From: Candidatus Falkowbacteria bacterium RIFOXYC2_FULL_47_12
GTDB taxonomy: Bacteria; Patescibacteriota; Patescibacteriia; Patescibacteriales; XYC2-FULL-47-12
NCBI GenBank assembly: GCA_001778285.1
Contig: MFGL01000002.1
Location: forward strand, 1-17,556
Reading direction: 5' to 3'
Length of the DNA: 17,556 bases
The position numbers and the translations under genes were made by a program. The notes below the pieces were generated by a model. That model saw nothing but the letters and a program-made list of their open reading frames with translations, had not been told where the DNA came from and searched no databases. Positions 8,014-14,588 of this stretch are shown one piece after another; the first letter of the stretch is position 1, and each line of letters starts with the position of its first letter.

Positions 8014-9127
8014 AGGTGTATATTCTTTCTATCTCCGGATTTATCCTAGTTACCACTTCATAATTTATCGTGCCAATTTTTTCCGCCAATTCATTGATGG
8101 TAATTTCCTCACTTTCCTGCCTGCCAATCAAAACAACTTCGTCGCCTTCTTTCACGCTGCTAGCAACTTCCACCATGGTTAAATTCATGCACACCCGTCC
8201 GCGCACCGGGCAACGTTTCCCTCTAATTATTACTTCGCCGCAGTTGGAAAGTTTTCGGTCGTAACCATCGGCGTAACCGATGGGCAGCACAGCGACGCGC
8301 GTGTCTTTTATAAATTCATACGTTAAGCCGTAGCTTATTTTTTCACCGGCTTTCACATCTTTCAGCTGAATGACGCGCGTTTTCCACGACAGCGCCGGCT
8401 TTAAATTAAATTGCGAATTTTTTGCCGCCGGCTCCAGCCCATACAGAGCGATGCCTATTCTTACTAAATTGCAATCTTGGTTTTGCATAAACAAAGAGCC
8501 GGCTGAATTGGCAATGTGCAACAGAGGCAGCTTACCACGTTTGGTGACTTTCGCAACTACGTCATTAAATTGCCGTAGCTGCTTTTTCGTAAAAATTGCA
8601 TCTTCATCAGCTACGGCGAAGTGAGAAAAAATTCCCTGGATTGTGAGCTGTGGCGTAGCTTGTATGGCGGCGACAACGCGTTCAATTTCTTCGGGAGCAA
8701 AACCCAGCCGGTGCATACCAGTGTCAATTTTTAAATGAATTTTCACGGTCGCCGGTAGAGACGCGATATATCGCGTCTCTACAAAATCCGTCAATGTTTT
8801 AATTTGTTCCGCACCATACACTCCCAGCTCAATTTTATTCTCTACCAAAGCCGGTAAATTCTTCTCGTCCCAATAACTTAAAACAATGACGGGTAATTTT
8901 ATTTTACCGGCGCGCAAACGTAACGCCTCCAAATCATTGGCAACCGCCACGTATTCCGCCAGTTTATTTTTTTGCAAAAATGCGGCCAAGGGAATCATCC
9001 CGTGGCCGTAGGCATTGCCTTTTATCACCGCGGCAATCTTGCAATTTCTCGGTAAAATTTTTCTGAATTGCCGGATATTATTCCGTATTGCCGAAGTATT
9101 TATTTCCACCCGCGAAAGTGAATTCAT
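7979..9127 (-). CDS. alr: Alanine racemase
   Basis: PLP enzyme interconverting L- and D-alanine, supplying the D-Ala used by Ddl. The 382-residue protein has the PLP lysine Lys36 in AVIKGNAYGHG, the barrel strand HLKIDTGMHRLGF (131-143) and HIANSAG (204-210). The catalytic Tyr266 lies in SYGLTY, and GYADGY (284-289) follows. The C-terminal RGRVCMNLTMVEV has Asn315 where many family members have Asp, a mild oddity. Residues 116-124 (VETRYIASL) are encoded by a perfect 28-bp DNA palindrome. The start codon lies four bases after the ddl stop, and the 3' end overlaps dnaG by 35 bases, so it sits mid-operon. Confidence 0.96.
   Translation of the reverse strand: MNSLSRVEINTSAIRNNIRQFRKILPRNCKIAAVIKGNAYGHGMIPLAAFLQKNKLAEYVAVANDLEALRLRAGKIKLPVIVLSYWDEKNLPALVENKIELGVYGAEQIKTLTDFVETRYIASLPATVKIHLKIDTGMHRLGFAPEEIERVVAAIQATPQLTIQGIFSHFAVADEDAIFTKKQLRQFNDVVAKVTKRGKLPLLHIANSAGSLFMQNQDCNLVRIGIALYGLEPAAKNSQFNLKPALSWKTRVIQLKDVKAGEKISYGLTYEFIKDTRVAVLPIGYADGYDRKLSNCGEVIIRGKRCPVRGRVCMNLTMVEVASSVKEGDEVVLIGRQESEEITINELAEKIGTINYEVVTRINPEIERIYTYGPKRRNKIKN
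8755..8782. repeat. Perfect 28-bp palindrome inside alr
   Basis: The left half GTAGAGACGCGATA is followed without a gap by its exact reverse complement. It is read in frame in alr as residues 116-124 plus the first base of codon 125. Symmetry stops exactly at 8755 and 8782. It resembles dispersed palindromic repeats that I recall from other genomes, especially cyanobacteria; that recollection is unverified. Confidence 0.9.
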
Positions 9128-9131
9128 AGCC

Positions 9132-10286
9132 TTAGCTTTGTTGTTTTAATTTTAATGAATTCGCCTGCTCTAAAATTTTAGATTCAAAACTGGATGTCAA
9201 TTTTTTCTTTTCCGTATATTTTTCCTGCGCCAGCTCAATTAATTTTTTTAACAACTCTGCAAACTCCACGCCGCTTTTTTTCCAGAGATGATGATATAGC
9301 GTTCCAGGCAAAGTATTGATTTCGTTCGCGTACATGACCTGATTTTTTTTGTCATACAAAAAATCAACGCGCGCCGTGCCGGAACAGCCGAACAATTTAA
9401 AAATGCGCAGAGCTAATTCCTGCGTGGAACGAGTTGTTCCCTCGTCAAGCCGCGCCGGAATAACCAGTTTATCTTTCGCGTTGCCTAGTTGCGCGCCGCC
9501 GGCTTCCAAATATTTATCTTCATAAGAAAATAAATCGTCCCCGAATAGAGATTCCTGCAAAACTGACGCTTGCGGTTCGTCATTGCCTAACACCGCGCAA
9601 GTCACATCCATTAAATTTTCCACCCCCTCTTCTACTAAAATTTTTATTTCATAGTGCAAGGCCACTTCAATTGCCTGTATGAGCTCGGCTTTATTTTTTA
9701 CTTTCGTAATGCCAATGGATGAACCTAAACGCGCCGGCTTCACAAACAGCGGATATTTCAAATCAGCCATTTTGTCCAGCGCTTCTGCCTTGCTTTTGCC
9801 AAACTCACCGGCGAAAAAAGAAACAAATTTTGTCGTGGCAATACCGTGCGACCGATACAGCTCTTTGGTTAAAACCTTGTCCATGGCAATCGCTGAAGAC
9901 GCCACGTCGCAGCCGGCATACGGCACATTGCAGAGTTCGAACACACCCTGCATCGTGCCGTCTTCGCCGTTTTGGCCATGAAACGCCGGAAACGCCAAAT
10001 CAATAATAACTTCTTTACCGAATATTCTTTTTTGTTTAAAAACCATCTTGCCGCGGGATTGTTCCAAATCCAAATAAGACGATTTTAGCTTGTCTAAATT
10101 CCCGCCGTCCTTAAAAAAAGACAGCTTATCAAGCCCCTGCTCCAAAAACCAGCGTCCGGTTTTATCCAAATAAACCGGCGTTACTTCGTAACCCAGCTTT
10201 TTCAAGCCGGAAATGATAAACTCGCCGGTGATGATTGATACGTCGTGCTCGGGTGAGCGTGAACCGAAAAATACTCCTATGTTCAT
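9132..10286 (-). CDS. ddl: D-alanine--D-alanine ligase
   Basis: ATP-grasp ligase joining two D-alanines for the peptidoglycan stem peptide. It has 384 residues, slightly longer than E. coli DdlB because of the segment at 45-90 and a basic C-terminal tail (355-384). Motifs are SPEHDVS with Glu13, HGQNGEDG (103-110), VKPARLGSSIGI (182-193), ARVDF (305-309) and NEINTLPG (321-328). The omega-loop SYEDKY (254-259) keeps the Lys-Tyr pair expected of a D-Ala-D-Ala enzyme rather than a D-Ala-D-Lac ligase. Upstream an AGGAG lies about 26 bases before the ATG, too far to act as a normal ribosome-binding site, and belongs to the adjacent palindromic element. alr follows after four bases. Confidence 0.96.
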   Translation of the reverse strand: MNIGVFFGSRSPEHDVSIITGEFIISGLKKLGYEVTPVYLDKTGRWFLEQGLDKLSFFKDGGNLDKLKSSYLDLEQSRGKMVFKQKRIFGKEVIIDLAFPAFHGQNGEDGTMQGVFELCNVPYAGCDVASSAIAMDKVLTKELYRSHGIATTKFVSFFAGEFGKSKAEALDKMADLKYPLFVKPARLGSSIGITKVKNKAELIQAIEVALHYEIKILVEEGVENLMDVTCAVLGNDEPQASVLQESLFGDDLFSYEDKYLEAGGAQLGNAKDKLVIPARLDEGTTRSTQELALRIFKLFGCSGTARVDFLYDKKNQVMYANEINTLPGTLYHHLWKKSGVEFAELLKKLIELAQEKYTEKKKLTSSFESKILEQANSLKLKQQS

Positions 10287-10312
10287 ATGCGTGTGATTTA
10301 AATAAATTTTAC

Positions 10313-10453
10313 TCCTACGAATTACGAATTTAGTACGAATGTACGAATGATCCGTTTATGAATATTTGAAATATTTCACACCGCGCTCACATCATAGCGT
10401 AAAGAGTATGAAGATATATTCGTAAATTCGTACTAAATTTGTAATTCGTAGGA
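10313..10453. repeat. Palindromic TACGAAT-heptamer element, copy B
   Basis: Two 36-base arms, 10313-10348 and 10418-10453, are inverted copies with two mismatches. Both begin TCCTACGAATTAC and carry four TACGAAT-type heptamers. The 69-base loop holds a small palindrome TGAAATATTTCA (10367-10378) and no ORF. On the minus strand the element begins directly after the murF-like stop codon and ends 26 bases before the ddl ATG. This mirrors copy A, which begins directly after the guaA stop. No convincing promoter or T-tract was identified. Confidence 0.92.
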
Positions 10454-11911
10454 TTATATATAGTTATCCGGCCAATCATTTTGAAACAACACCACATCAT
10501 TTTTCTTCGTTAGCTTCTGAATTTCGCGATGCGCCTCAAGAGCCGTTTTAAAATACAGAATATTGTCTTTGGCAAAACCGGCATCCAGCAGCCCCTGTGC
10601 AATATAGGGCGTAACGCTGTTTTGAATTAAGATAACGAGATTCACCGCGCGCGCCAGCCGTTTGCCGATATGGCAATGGAGCGAACGAGCGCGTTCGCCG
10701 GTTTCAACTAAGCCGGGCGTGACAAAGAGGATGCGCCGATTTTTGAAACGCTCCAGCACGCGAATAGCCTCCTCAACGCCGTGCGCACTGCCGTTGTAAC
10801 TGTCGTCAATGACCAGGATGTCGTTTTGCCCCCTAATGGGCTGCAACCGGTGCGGAATCGGCTGCAAAGCGGCAATGCCGTGCCGAATTTCTTCGGTGGG
10901 CATCTGCAGCTGCCGCGCGACGATAATGGCCGCGATGATATCGCCGAAAATGTACTCGCCCAGAAGCGGCGTTTTCACGGCGCCGAGCGAATCAATCTTG
11001 TGCATAATATCGGCGCACTGTACTAATGTTTCGGGAATGAAACGCCGGTCAATGACGCGGTAGTCGCAGCGCTTGTCGTTATACGCGCTGTAAAAACTCA
11101 CCTGTTTATCTTGCACGTAGTCCTGATAGTGTTTTGAAATCAGTTCGTCGTCGGCATTTAACAAAACCGCCGCCTCAGTACGCGCGCCGGTGATAATTTC
11201 AAACTTTGCCGCTATGGTATTTTCCATATTGCCGAAGCGCTCCAAATGACTCTCGTTAATGCCGGTGAGGATGCTGATGTGCGGACAGGCAACGCTACAG
11301 AGGTCTTTGATGTCGCCGCGCTGGTAAGCACCCATCTCAACAATAAATATCTGTACCTCCGGCGTTAATTTTTCCAAAATGACCTGTGCAATTCCCAAGG
11401 GCGTATTTTTATTCGCCTCGGTTTTTAATACCTGATAATGCTGACTTAAAATCGTGGCTATTATTTCTTTCATGGTGGTTTTGCCGTAACTGCCGGCAAT
11501 GCCGATGATTTTTACCTGTGGATGCTGTTTCATTTTCTGCCGCGCCGCCTTGATAATACGGCGTTTCAGGACGTAATCAAGGGGCTGCAGAGCTATGACC
11601 GCGCCGCACGCCCACACGCCGAACAAGCACCAGCCCAAAAGAATGGCGGCGAGGGCAATGAATGTGAACACAATCCCGGACGGGTTAAACAACAAACTAA
11701 TATATATGATGAATAGAATCGCGATGACGTAGAGCAACGTACTCACTGCCGCGATACTTTTCATCTTGATAGTCCAGGCCAAAGACTTGCGCATTTCGCG
11801 CGCACGCAAACCCTGCCGCCACAGACTCGGCCAAAAACGCCGCAGGTCGTAACTTTCCAGCTGCAACAAATAGAGTTGATAGATGATAATATTGTGTGGT
11901 GAAAATTTCAT
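10454..11911 (-). CDS. murF: Membrane-anchored MurF-like Mur ligase
   Basis: Probably adds D-Ala-D-Ala to the UDP-MurNAc peptide. The 485-residue protein has the Mur ligase P-loop GIAGSYGKTT (137-146) and EMGAYQRGDI (192-201). TGINESHLERFGNMENTIAAK (216-236) is the central-domain motif. PHRLQPIRG (353-361) and DDSYNGSAHG (369-378) mark the C-terminal domain as MurF-type. In place of the soluble MurF N-terminal substrate domain, the first 120 residues contain a basic segment and two hydrophobic stretches (about 53-74 and 79-108), so the catalytic domains should be held at the cytoplasmic membrane. The end VVLFQNDWPDNYI differs from classical MurF. A DNA palindrome separates it from ddl, whose product it would use. 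AAGGG three bases before the ATG, at the edge of a half element, is a plausible ribosome-binding site. Confidence 0.82.
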   Translation of the reverse strand: MKFSPHNIIIYQLYLLQLESYDLRRFWPSLWRQGLRAREMRKSLAWTIKMKSIAAVSTLLYVIAILFIIYISLLFNPSGIVFTFIALAAILLGWCLFGVWACGAVIALQPLDYVLKRRIIKAARQKMKQHPQVKIIGIAGSYGKTTMKEIIATILSQHYQVLKTEANKNTPLGIAQVILEKLTPEVQIFIVEMGAYQRGDIKDLCSVACPHISILTGINESHLERFGNMENTIAAKFEIITGARTEAAVLLNADDELISKHYQDYVQDKQVSFYSAYNDKRCDYRVIDRRFIPETLVQCADIMHKIDSLGAVKTPLLGEYIFGDIIAAIIVARQLQMPTEEIRHGIAALQPIPHRLQPIRGQNDILVIDDSYNGSAHGVEEAIRVLERFKNRRILFVTPGLVETGERARSLHCHIGKRLARAVNLVILIQNSVTPYIAQGLLDAGFAKDNILYFKTALEAHREIQKLTKKNDVVLFQNDWPDNYI

Positions 11912-11915
11912 AAAC

Positions 11916-11952
11916 CCTTACAAATTACAAATCCTATACAAATATACAAATT
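11916..11952. repeat. Half copy of the TACGAAT-type element
   Basis: CCTTACAAATTACAAAT followed by ATACAAATATACAAAT matches one arm of the elements at 2917 and 10313, with A in place of G in the heptamers. The opposite arm is missing and the right side has become a tandem duplication. On the minus strand its end lies just upstream of the murF-like start codon, the same orientation to a start codon as in the full copies. Confidence 0.7.
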
Positions 11953-11996
11953 GTGATTCTGGGGAACCAATATACAAATTGTGATTCTGGGGAACC
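11941..11996. repeat. Two perfect 28-bp tandem repeats
   Basis: The unit at 11941-11968, beginning AATATACAAATTG and ending GGGGAACC, is repeated exactly at 11969-11996. The first bases of the unit belong to the half palindromic element, so the duplication arose within or next to it. It fills most of the gap between the alpha/beta hydrolase stop and the murF-like start. Exact identity suggests a recent duplication. Confidence 0.95.
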
Positions 11997-11999
11997 AAG

Positions 12000-12767
12000 C
12001 TAATTTTTAGCTATTAAAAAATTTTTTAACTCTTGACTAAATATTTCCGGTTGGTCCAAAAAACTAAAGTGTCCGGCCTGCGACAGAATTACCAGCTTTG
12101 AGCCGGGAACGTTTCGTTCCATGATGCGCGCCTGCGTAAGCGGGATGTCTGCGTCGTTTTCTCCCCACACCAAAAGAGTTGGCTGTATGATTTTTGCAAG
12201 CAGCGGCGTAAGGTCTTCATTGATAATATTTACAAACGTCCGTTGCAATTGCGGCGTAGCTACGTAATCCTCGCTTCCCAGCGCGGTATAAATCTTTTTA
12301 CGCGCTGACTGCAAAAACGGCAAGACAAAAAATGGCTTTGCGATTTTGGCAAGAACTGTTTTGAATGTTCGCGCCGGTGCAATGCCGCGCATGCCCGCAC
12401 TATTCACGAGTACAATTTTTTGCAAATACGCCGGTGTGCGCGCCGCGAGCTTAATGGCAATGCGTCCGCCAAACGAGTGGCCGACTAAAACGATATTTTT
12501 TAAATCAAACTTTTTGATAAACGCATCTACAACATCCGCGTAATTCTGCAGTGTGAAATTTTGCGGGGTCTGCGAGCGGCCAAAGCCGGGCAAATCCAGA
12601 ACATACACATTGCATTCCGGCAATTTTTCTATAACTTTTTGCCAAATCATTCCTTCCGAGCGCCAGCCGTGCAAAAACACCAAAACCGGCTGCGCTTTTC
12701 CACCCGCCTGCTGGTAATAGTTGACGAGCAGATTATTTATGACGATTTGTTTGGCTTGAAGGGGCAT
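12000..12767 (-). CDS. Alpha/beta-fold hydrolase
   Basis: A 255-residue serine hydrolase of the lipase/esterase/C-C hydrolase superfamily. The oxyanion region is VLVFLHGW (28-35) and the strand DLPGFGRS (58-65) is typical. The nucleophile Ser98 sits in GHSFGG, the acid Asp205 in WGENDADIP, and His233 in AGHFSFLDQP, so the triad is complete. The segment 125-180 forms the cap. No signal peptide or membrane segment is seen, so it should be cytosolic. The substrate cannot be told from sequence. Its start lies three bases after the stop of the S66 peptidase gene, and cell-wall genes follow. A role in envelope or lipid metabolism is possible but rests only on that context. Confidence 0.9.
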   Translation of the reverse strand: MPLQAKQIVINNLLVNYYQQAGGKAQPVLVFLHGWRSEGMIWQKVIEKLPECNVYVLDLPGFGRSQTPQNFTLQNYADVVDAFIKKFDLKNIVLVGHSFGGRIAIKLAARTPAYLQKIVLVNSAGMRGIAPARTFKTVLAKIAKPFFVLPFLQSARKKIYTALGSEDYVATPQLQRTFVNIINEDLTPLLAKIIQPTLLVWGENDADIPLTQARIMERNVPGSKLVILSQAGHFSFLDQPEIFSQELKNFLIAKN

Positions 12768-12770
12768 GTG

Positions 12771-13757
12771 TTAGTGCTTCGTGATGTCCAATTGAATTGT
12801 TTCGCCGGTAACAGTTAAACTGGCAACACCGCCAACCGGAAAGGTTATTTTTGGGTCAGTATGTCCAAAATCAACGTTGGCGATAATCGGTATGCCATCT
12901 AACTCGTTTTTGGTTTTTATAATATTCACCAGCATCTCCGTCGTCATGTTGCTTGCTTTCTGAAACCTGCCCATCACTATTCCTCTGACGCCGTGAAAAT
13001 CGGGCAAATGCATTAATGACTGTAAATCACGGTCAAAAGTGTGCGGCAAACTTTCATTATCATCTTCTAAAAAAAGCATGGCGTCAACTAACGAAGGAAA
13101 ATACTCGGTACCTTGCAATAAATTCAATGTGCATAAATTTGCCCCCACGATGGTTCCGACAGCGCTGCCTTCGGTAATGGCGAGAAAGCCTGCGTTGCGA
13201 ATCAGGTTTCTGTCGGTTTGATTTCGGTACCACGCGTCATCGCTCCACTGGCCGCTGGGGCTGACGGTGAACGCATCGTCGGCGCACAGACACTTCTTAA
13301 AATAATCAAGCGTATAATCAAAATATAGTTCCTGGCCGAAAGTAGAGTAGTGCGGGCCGGAATAAGATACGAGACCGGTTGTGGTAAATATTGCGTTATT
13401 AAGCGCGGTGATGTCCGAGTAGCCGCAGAATATCTTGGGGTTATTCTGAATCAATTGCCAGTCTATGTATCGCAACAATTGATTGCTGTTAAAGCCCCCG
13501 ATAACCGTCAGGATGGCCTTGATGTTTGGGTCGCGAAATGCATCGTGCAAATCCTCAAGACGGGAGGCTACGCTTGAAGACAGGAACAGGTCTTTTTCCT
13601 CCACATGCTTGCCAAACATCAGCTTAAATCCCATATTGGCAAATCTGCGCTGCGCAACATCTCGCGTCTCTTGAGAAACAATGGCGAGAGAACGGGAAGG
13701 AGCGATGACGCGCACTTCATCGCCGGCTTTTAATTTTGCTGGATATATTTTATTCAT
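12771..13757 (-). CDS. S66 family peptidase (LD-carboxypeptidase / MccF-like)
   Basis: A 328-residue serine peptidase. The nucleophile Ser114 is in CGYSDITAL, Glu231 in LFLEDDNE, and His299 in VDFGHTDP, the S66 Ser-Glu-His triad. The N-terminal LKAGDEVRVIAPSRS (9-23) and the strand AILTVIGGFNSNQLL (81-95) are family landmarks. Members either trim the terminal D-Ala from tetrapeptides during wall recycling (LdcA) or detoxify microcin C-type compounds (MccF). The length and TFPVGG region do not decide between them. Neighbouring ddl, alr and the murF-like gene favour a wall role. The start codon lies four bases after the 3' end of tRNA-Ser, leaving no room for a separate leader or Shine-Dalgarno outside the tRNA. 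No secretion signal is visible. Confidence 0.92.
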   Translation of the reverse strand: MNKIYPAKLKAGDEVRVIAPSRSLAIVSQETRDVAQRRFANMGFKLMFGKHVEEKDLFLSSSVASRLEDLHDAFRDPNIKAILTVIGGFNSNQLLRYIDWQLIQNNPKIFCGYSDITALNNAIFTTTGLVSYSGPHYSTFGQELYFDYTLDYFKKCLCADDAFTVSPSGQWSDDAWYRNQTDRNLIRNAGFLAITEGSAVGTIVGANLCTLNLLQGTEYFPSLVDAMLFLEDDNESLPHTFDRDLQSLMHLPDFHGVRGIVMGRFQKASNMTTEMLVNIIKTKNELDGIPIIANVDFGHTDPKITFPVGGVASLTVTGETIQLDITKH

Positions 13758-13761
13758 AGTG

Positions 13762-13848
13762 CGGAAGGGGTGGGATTCGAACCCACGGTGGGCTTACACC
13801 CACGACAGTTTTCAAGACTGTTACCTTAAACCGCTCAGTCACCCTTCC
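13762..13848 (-). tRNA. tRNA-Ser(UGA)
   Basis: Complement 87 bases, without encoded CCA. The acceptor GGAAGGG (13848-13842) pairs with CCCTTCC (13769-13763), with discriminator G at 13762 as expected for serine. The D-arm (CTGAGCGGTTTAAGG) is typical of tRNA-Ser. The anticodon stem ACAGT/ACTGT holds the loop CTTGAAA with anticodon TGA at 13814-13812, reading UCA. A long class II variable arm is followed by the T-arm GTGGG-TTCGAAT-CCCAC. The base after the discriminator is C, then ACT and the ATG of the S66 peptidase. Confidence 0.97.
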
Positions 13849-13910
13849 TAAAAAACAAAGGCTCCTCCAAATCGTTGAGCAAGCCGTTCTTTCCTCTCTT
13901 TCCCAAATTA

Positions 13911-13919
13911 TGCTATACT
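13911..13919 (+). promoter_or_regulatory. Candidate extended -10 promoter for the membrane protein
   Basis: TGCTATACT matches the extended -10 pattern TGnTATAAT with one change. No good -35 box lies at the right distance. A start near 13926 leaves about 30 bases to the ATG at 13956, which supports that start over the in-frame ATG at 13875. The box overlaps the palindrome that also carries the divergent -10. Confidence 0.5.
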
Positions 13920-13921
13920 AT

Positions 13922-13951
13922 AGTATATAAGAATTATGCCCCTGTCGTCAA
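13922..13951 (-). promoter_or_regulatory. Candidate promoter for tRNA-Ser and downstream genes
   Basis: On the minus strand TTGACG (13951-13946) and TATACT (13927-13922) are 18 bases apart, each one mismatch from consensus. A start near 13915 gives about 67 bases of leader before the mature tRNA 5' end. The -10 box is half of the palindrome TATACTATAGTATA at 13914-13927. Confidence 0.55.
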
Positions 13952-13955
13952 GCCT

Positions 13956-14456
13956 ATGCCGACGCAAAAAACGCCACTTTCCGCCGACAATGTTTTGGCA
14001 AGCTGGGTCGTGCCCGAGTACGAAAAACACGAGCGCAGCAAAACCTGGTATATCATCGCCGCAATCGTAACGGTCATCGTTTTGCTGTACGCGCTCTGGA
14101 GCGCCAACTTCTTGTTTGTCGTTATCATCGTGCTCGCGGCCATGGTTACCATGTTGCACGACGGCAGTGAGCCGGATGCCGTCGGCTTTGCCATTGCCGA
14201 CGAAGGCCTTATTATCGGCAAAAAATTCATTGACTACGACGAACTGAAAAATTTCTCCATCATCTACAAGCCGCGCCAGGGCGTGCGCAAGCTTTACTTT
14301 GAATTCCACAACGTCCTGCGGCCGCGCCTATCCATCGGGCTAGACAATATGAACCCCTTGAAAATTCGCGACATTCTGCTAAACTACCTGCAGGAAGATT
14401 TGGAGCGAGAAAACGAACCGCTCTCCGAACAACTCGGAAAATTATTTAAAATTTGA
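13956..14456 (+). CDS. Two-helix membrane protein of unknown function
   Basis: I do not recognise a named family. The 166-residue product starts with a soluble segment (MPTQKTPLSADNVLASWVVPEYEKHERSK), which resembles N-termini I recall from uncharacterised Parcubacteria proteins. Two adjacent hydrophobic helices follow near residues 31-48 and 50-67 (WYIIAAIVTVIVLLYALW, NFLFVVIIVLAAMVTML). A C-terminal cytosolic domain of about 95 residues has alternating strands (AIADEGLIIGKKFIDYDEL, KLYFEFHNVLRPRLSIGL) and a final helix, a layout like bacterial PH-type domains; that comparison is by eye only. The ORF is open to an ATG at 13875, but that start precedes the promoter candidate and adds 27 unconvincing residues. 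A terminator hairpin follows. Confidence 0.75.
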   Translation: MPTQKTPLSADNVLASWVVPEYEKHERSKTWYIIAAIVTVIVLLYALWSANFLFVVIIVLAAMVTMLHDGSEPDAVGFAIADEGLIIGKKFIDYDELKNFSIIYKPRQGVRKLYFEFHNVLRPRLSIGLDNMNPLKIRDILLNYLQEDLERENEPLSEQLGKLFKI

Positions 14457-14477
14457 AACAAACAACAGCGTACAGCC

Positions 14478-14502
14478 AAAACAGGGTGTCAGCCCTGTTT
14501 TT
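14478..14502 (+). terminator. Intrinsic terminator after the membrane protein gene
   Basis: AAAACAGGG (14478-14486) pairs with CCCTGTTTT (14493-14501) around the loop TGTCAG, giving a nine-base-pair stem that runs into a T-tract. It lies 21 bases after the membrane-protein stop and only eight bases before tRNA-Arg. Confidence 0.7.
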
Positions 14503-14510
14503 AAATTCAG

Positions 14511-14585
14511 GCACCCGTCGTTCAACGGATAGGACACAAGCTTGCGGAGCTTGTAATAGAGGTTCGATTCCTCTCGGGTGCACCA
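14511..14585 (+). tRNA. tRNA-Arg(GCG) with encoded CCA
   Basis: 75 bases including CCA at 14583-14585. The acceptor GCACCCG (14511-14517) pairs with CGGGTGC (14575-14581), and the discriminator is A at 14582. The anticodon stem CAAGC/GCTTG encloses TTGCGGA, so the anticodon is GCG (14544-14546), reading CGC and CGU. The T-arm is GAGG-TTCGATT-CCTC. The D-loop carries the A of GGATA expected for arginine identity. CCA is encoded here but not in tRNA-Ser. Only three bases (CGT) separate the CCA from the next ATG. Confidence 0.95.
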
Positions 14586-14588
14586 CGT

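Noticed and set aside
11941..11996. Possible CRISPR remnant
   Set aside because: The two 28-bp units are directly adjacent with no spacer and there are no cas genes.
13875..13955. An in-frame ATG at 13875 extending the two-helix membrane protein
   Set aside because: It lies upstream of the extended -10 promoter, and the added residues show no conserved pattern; the start at 13956 fits better.
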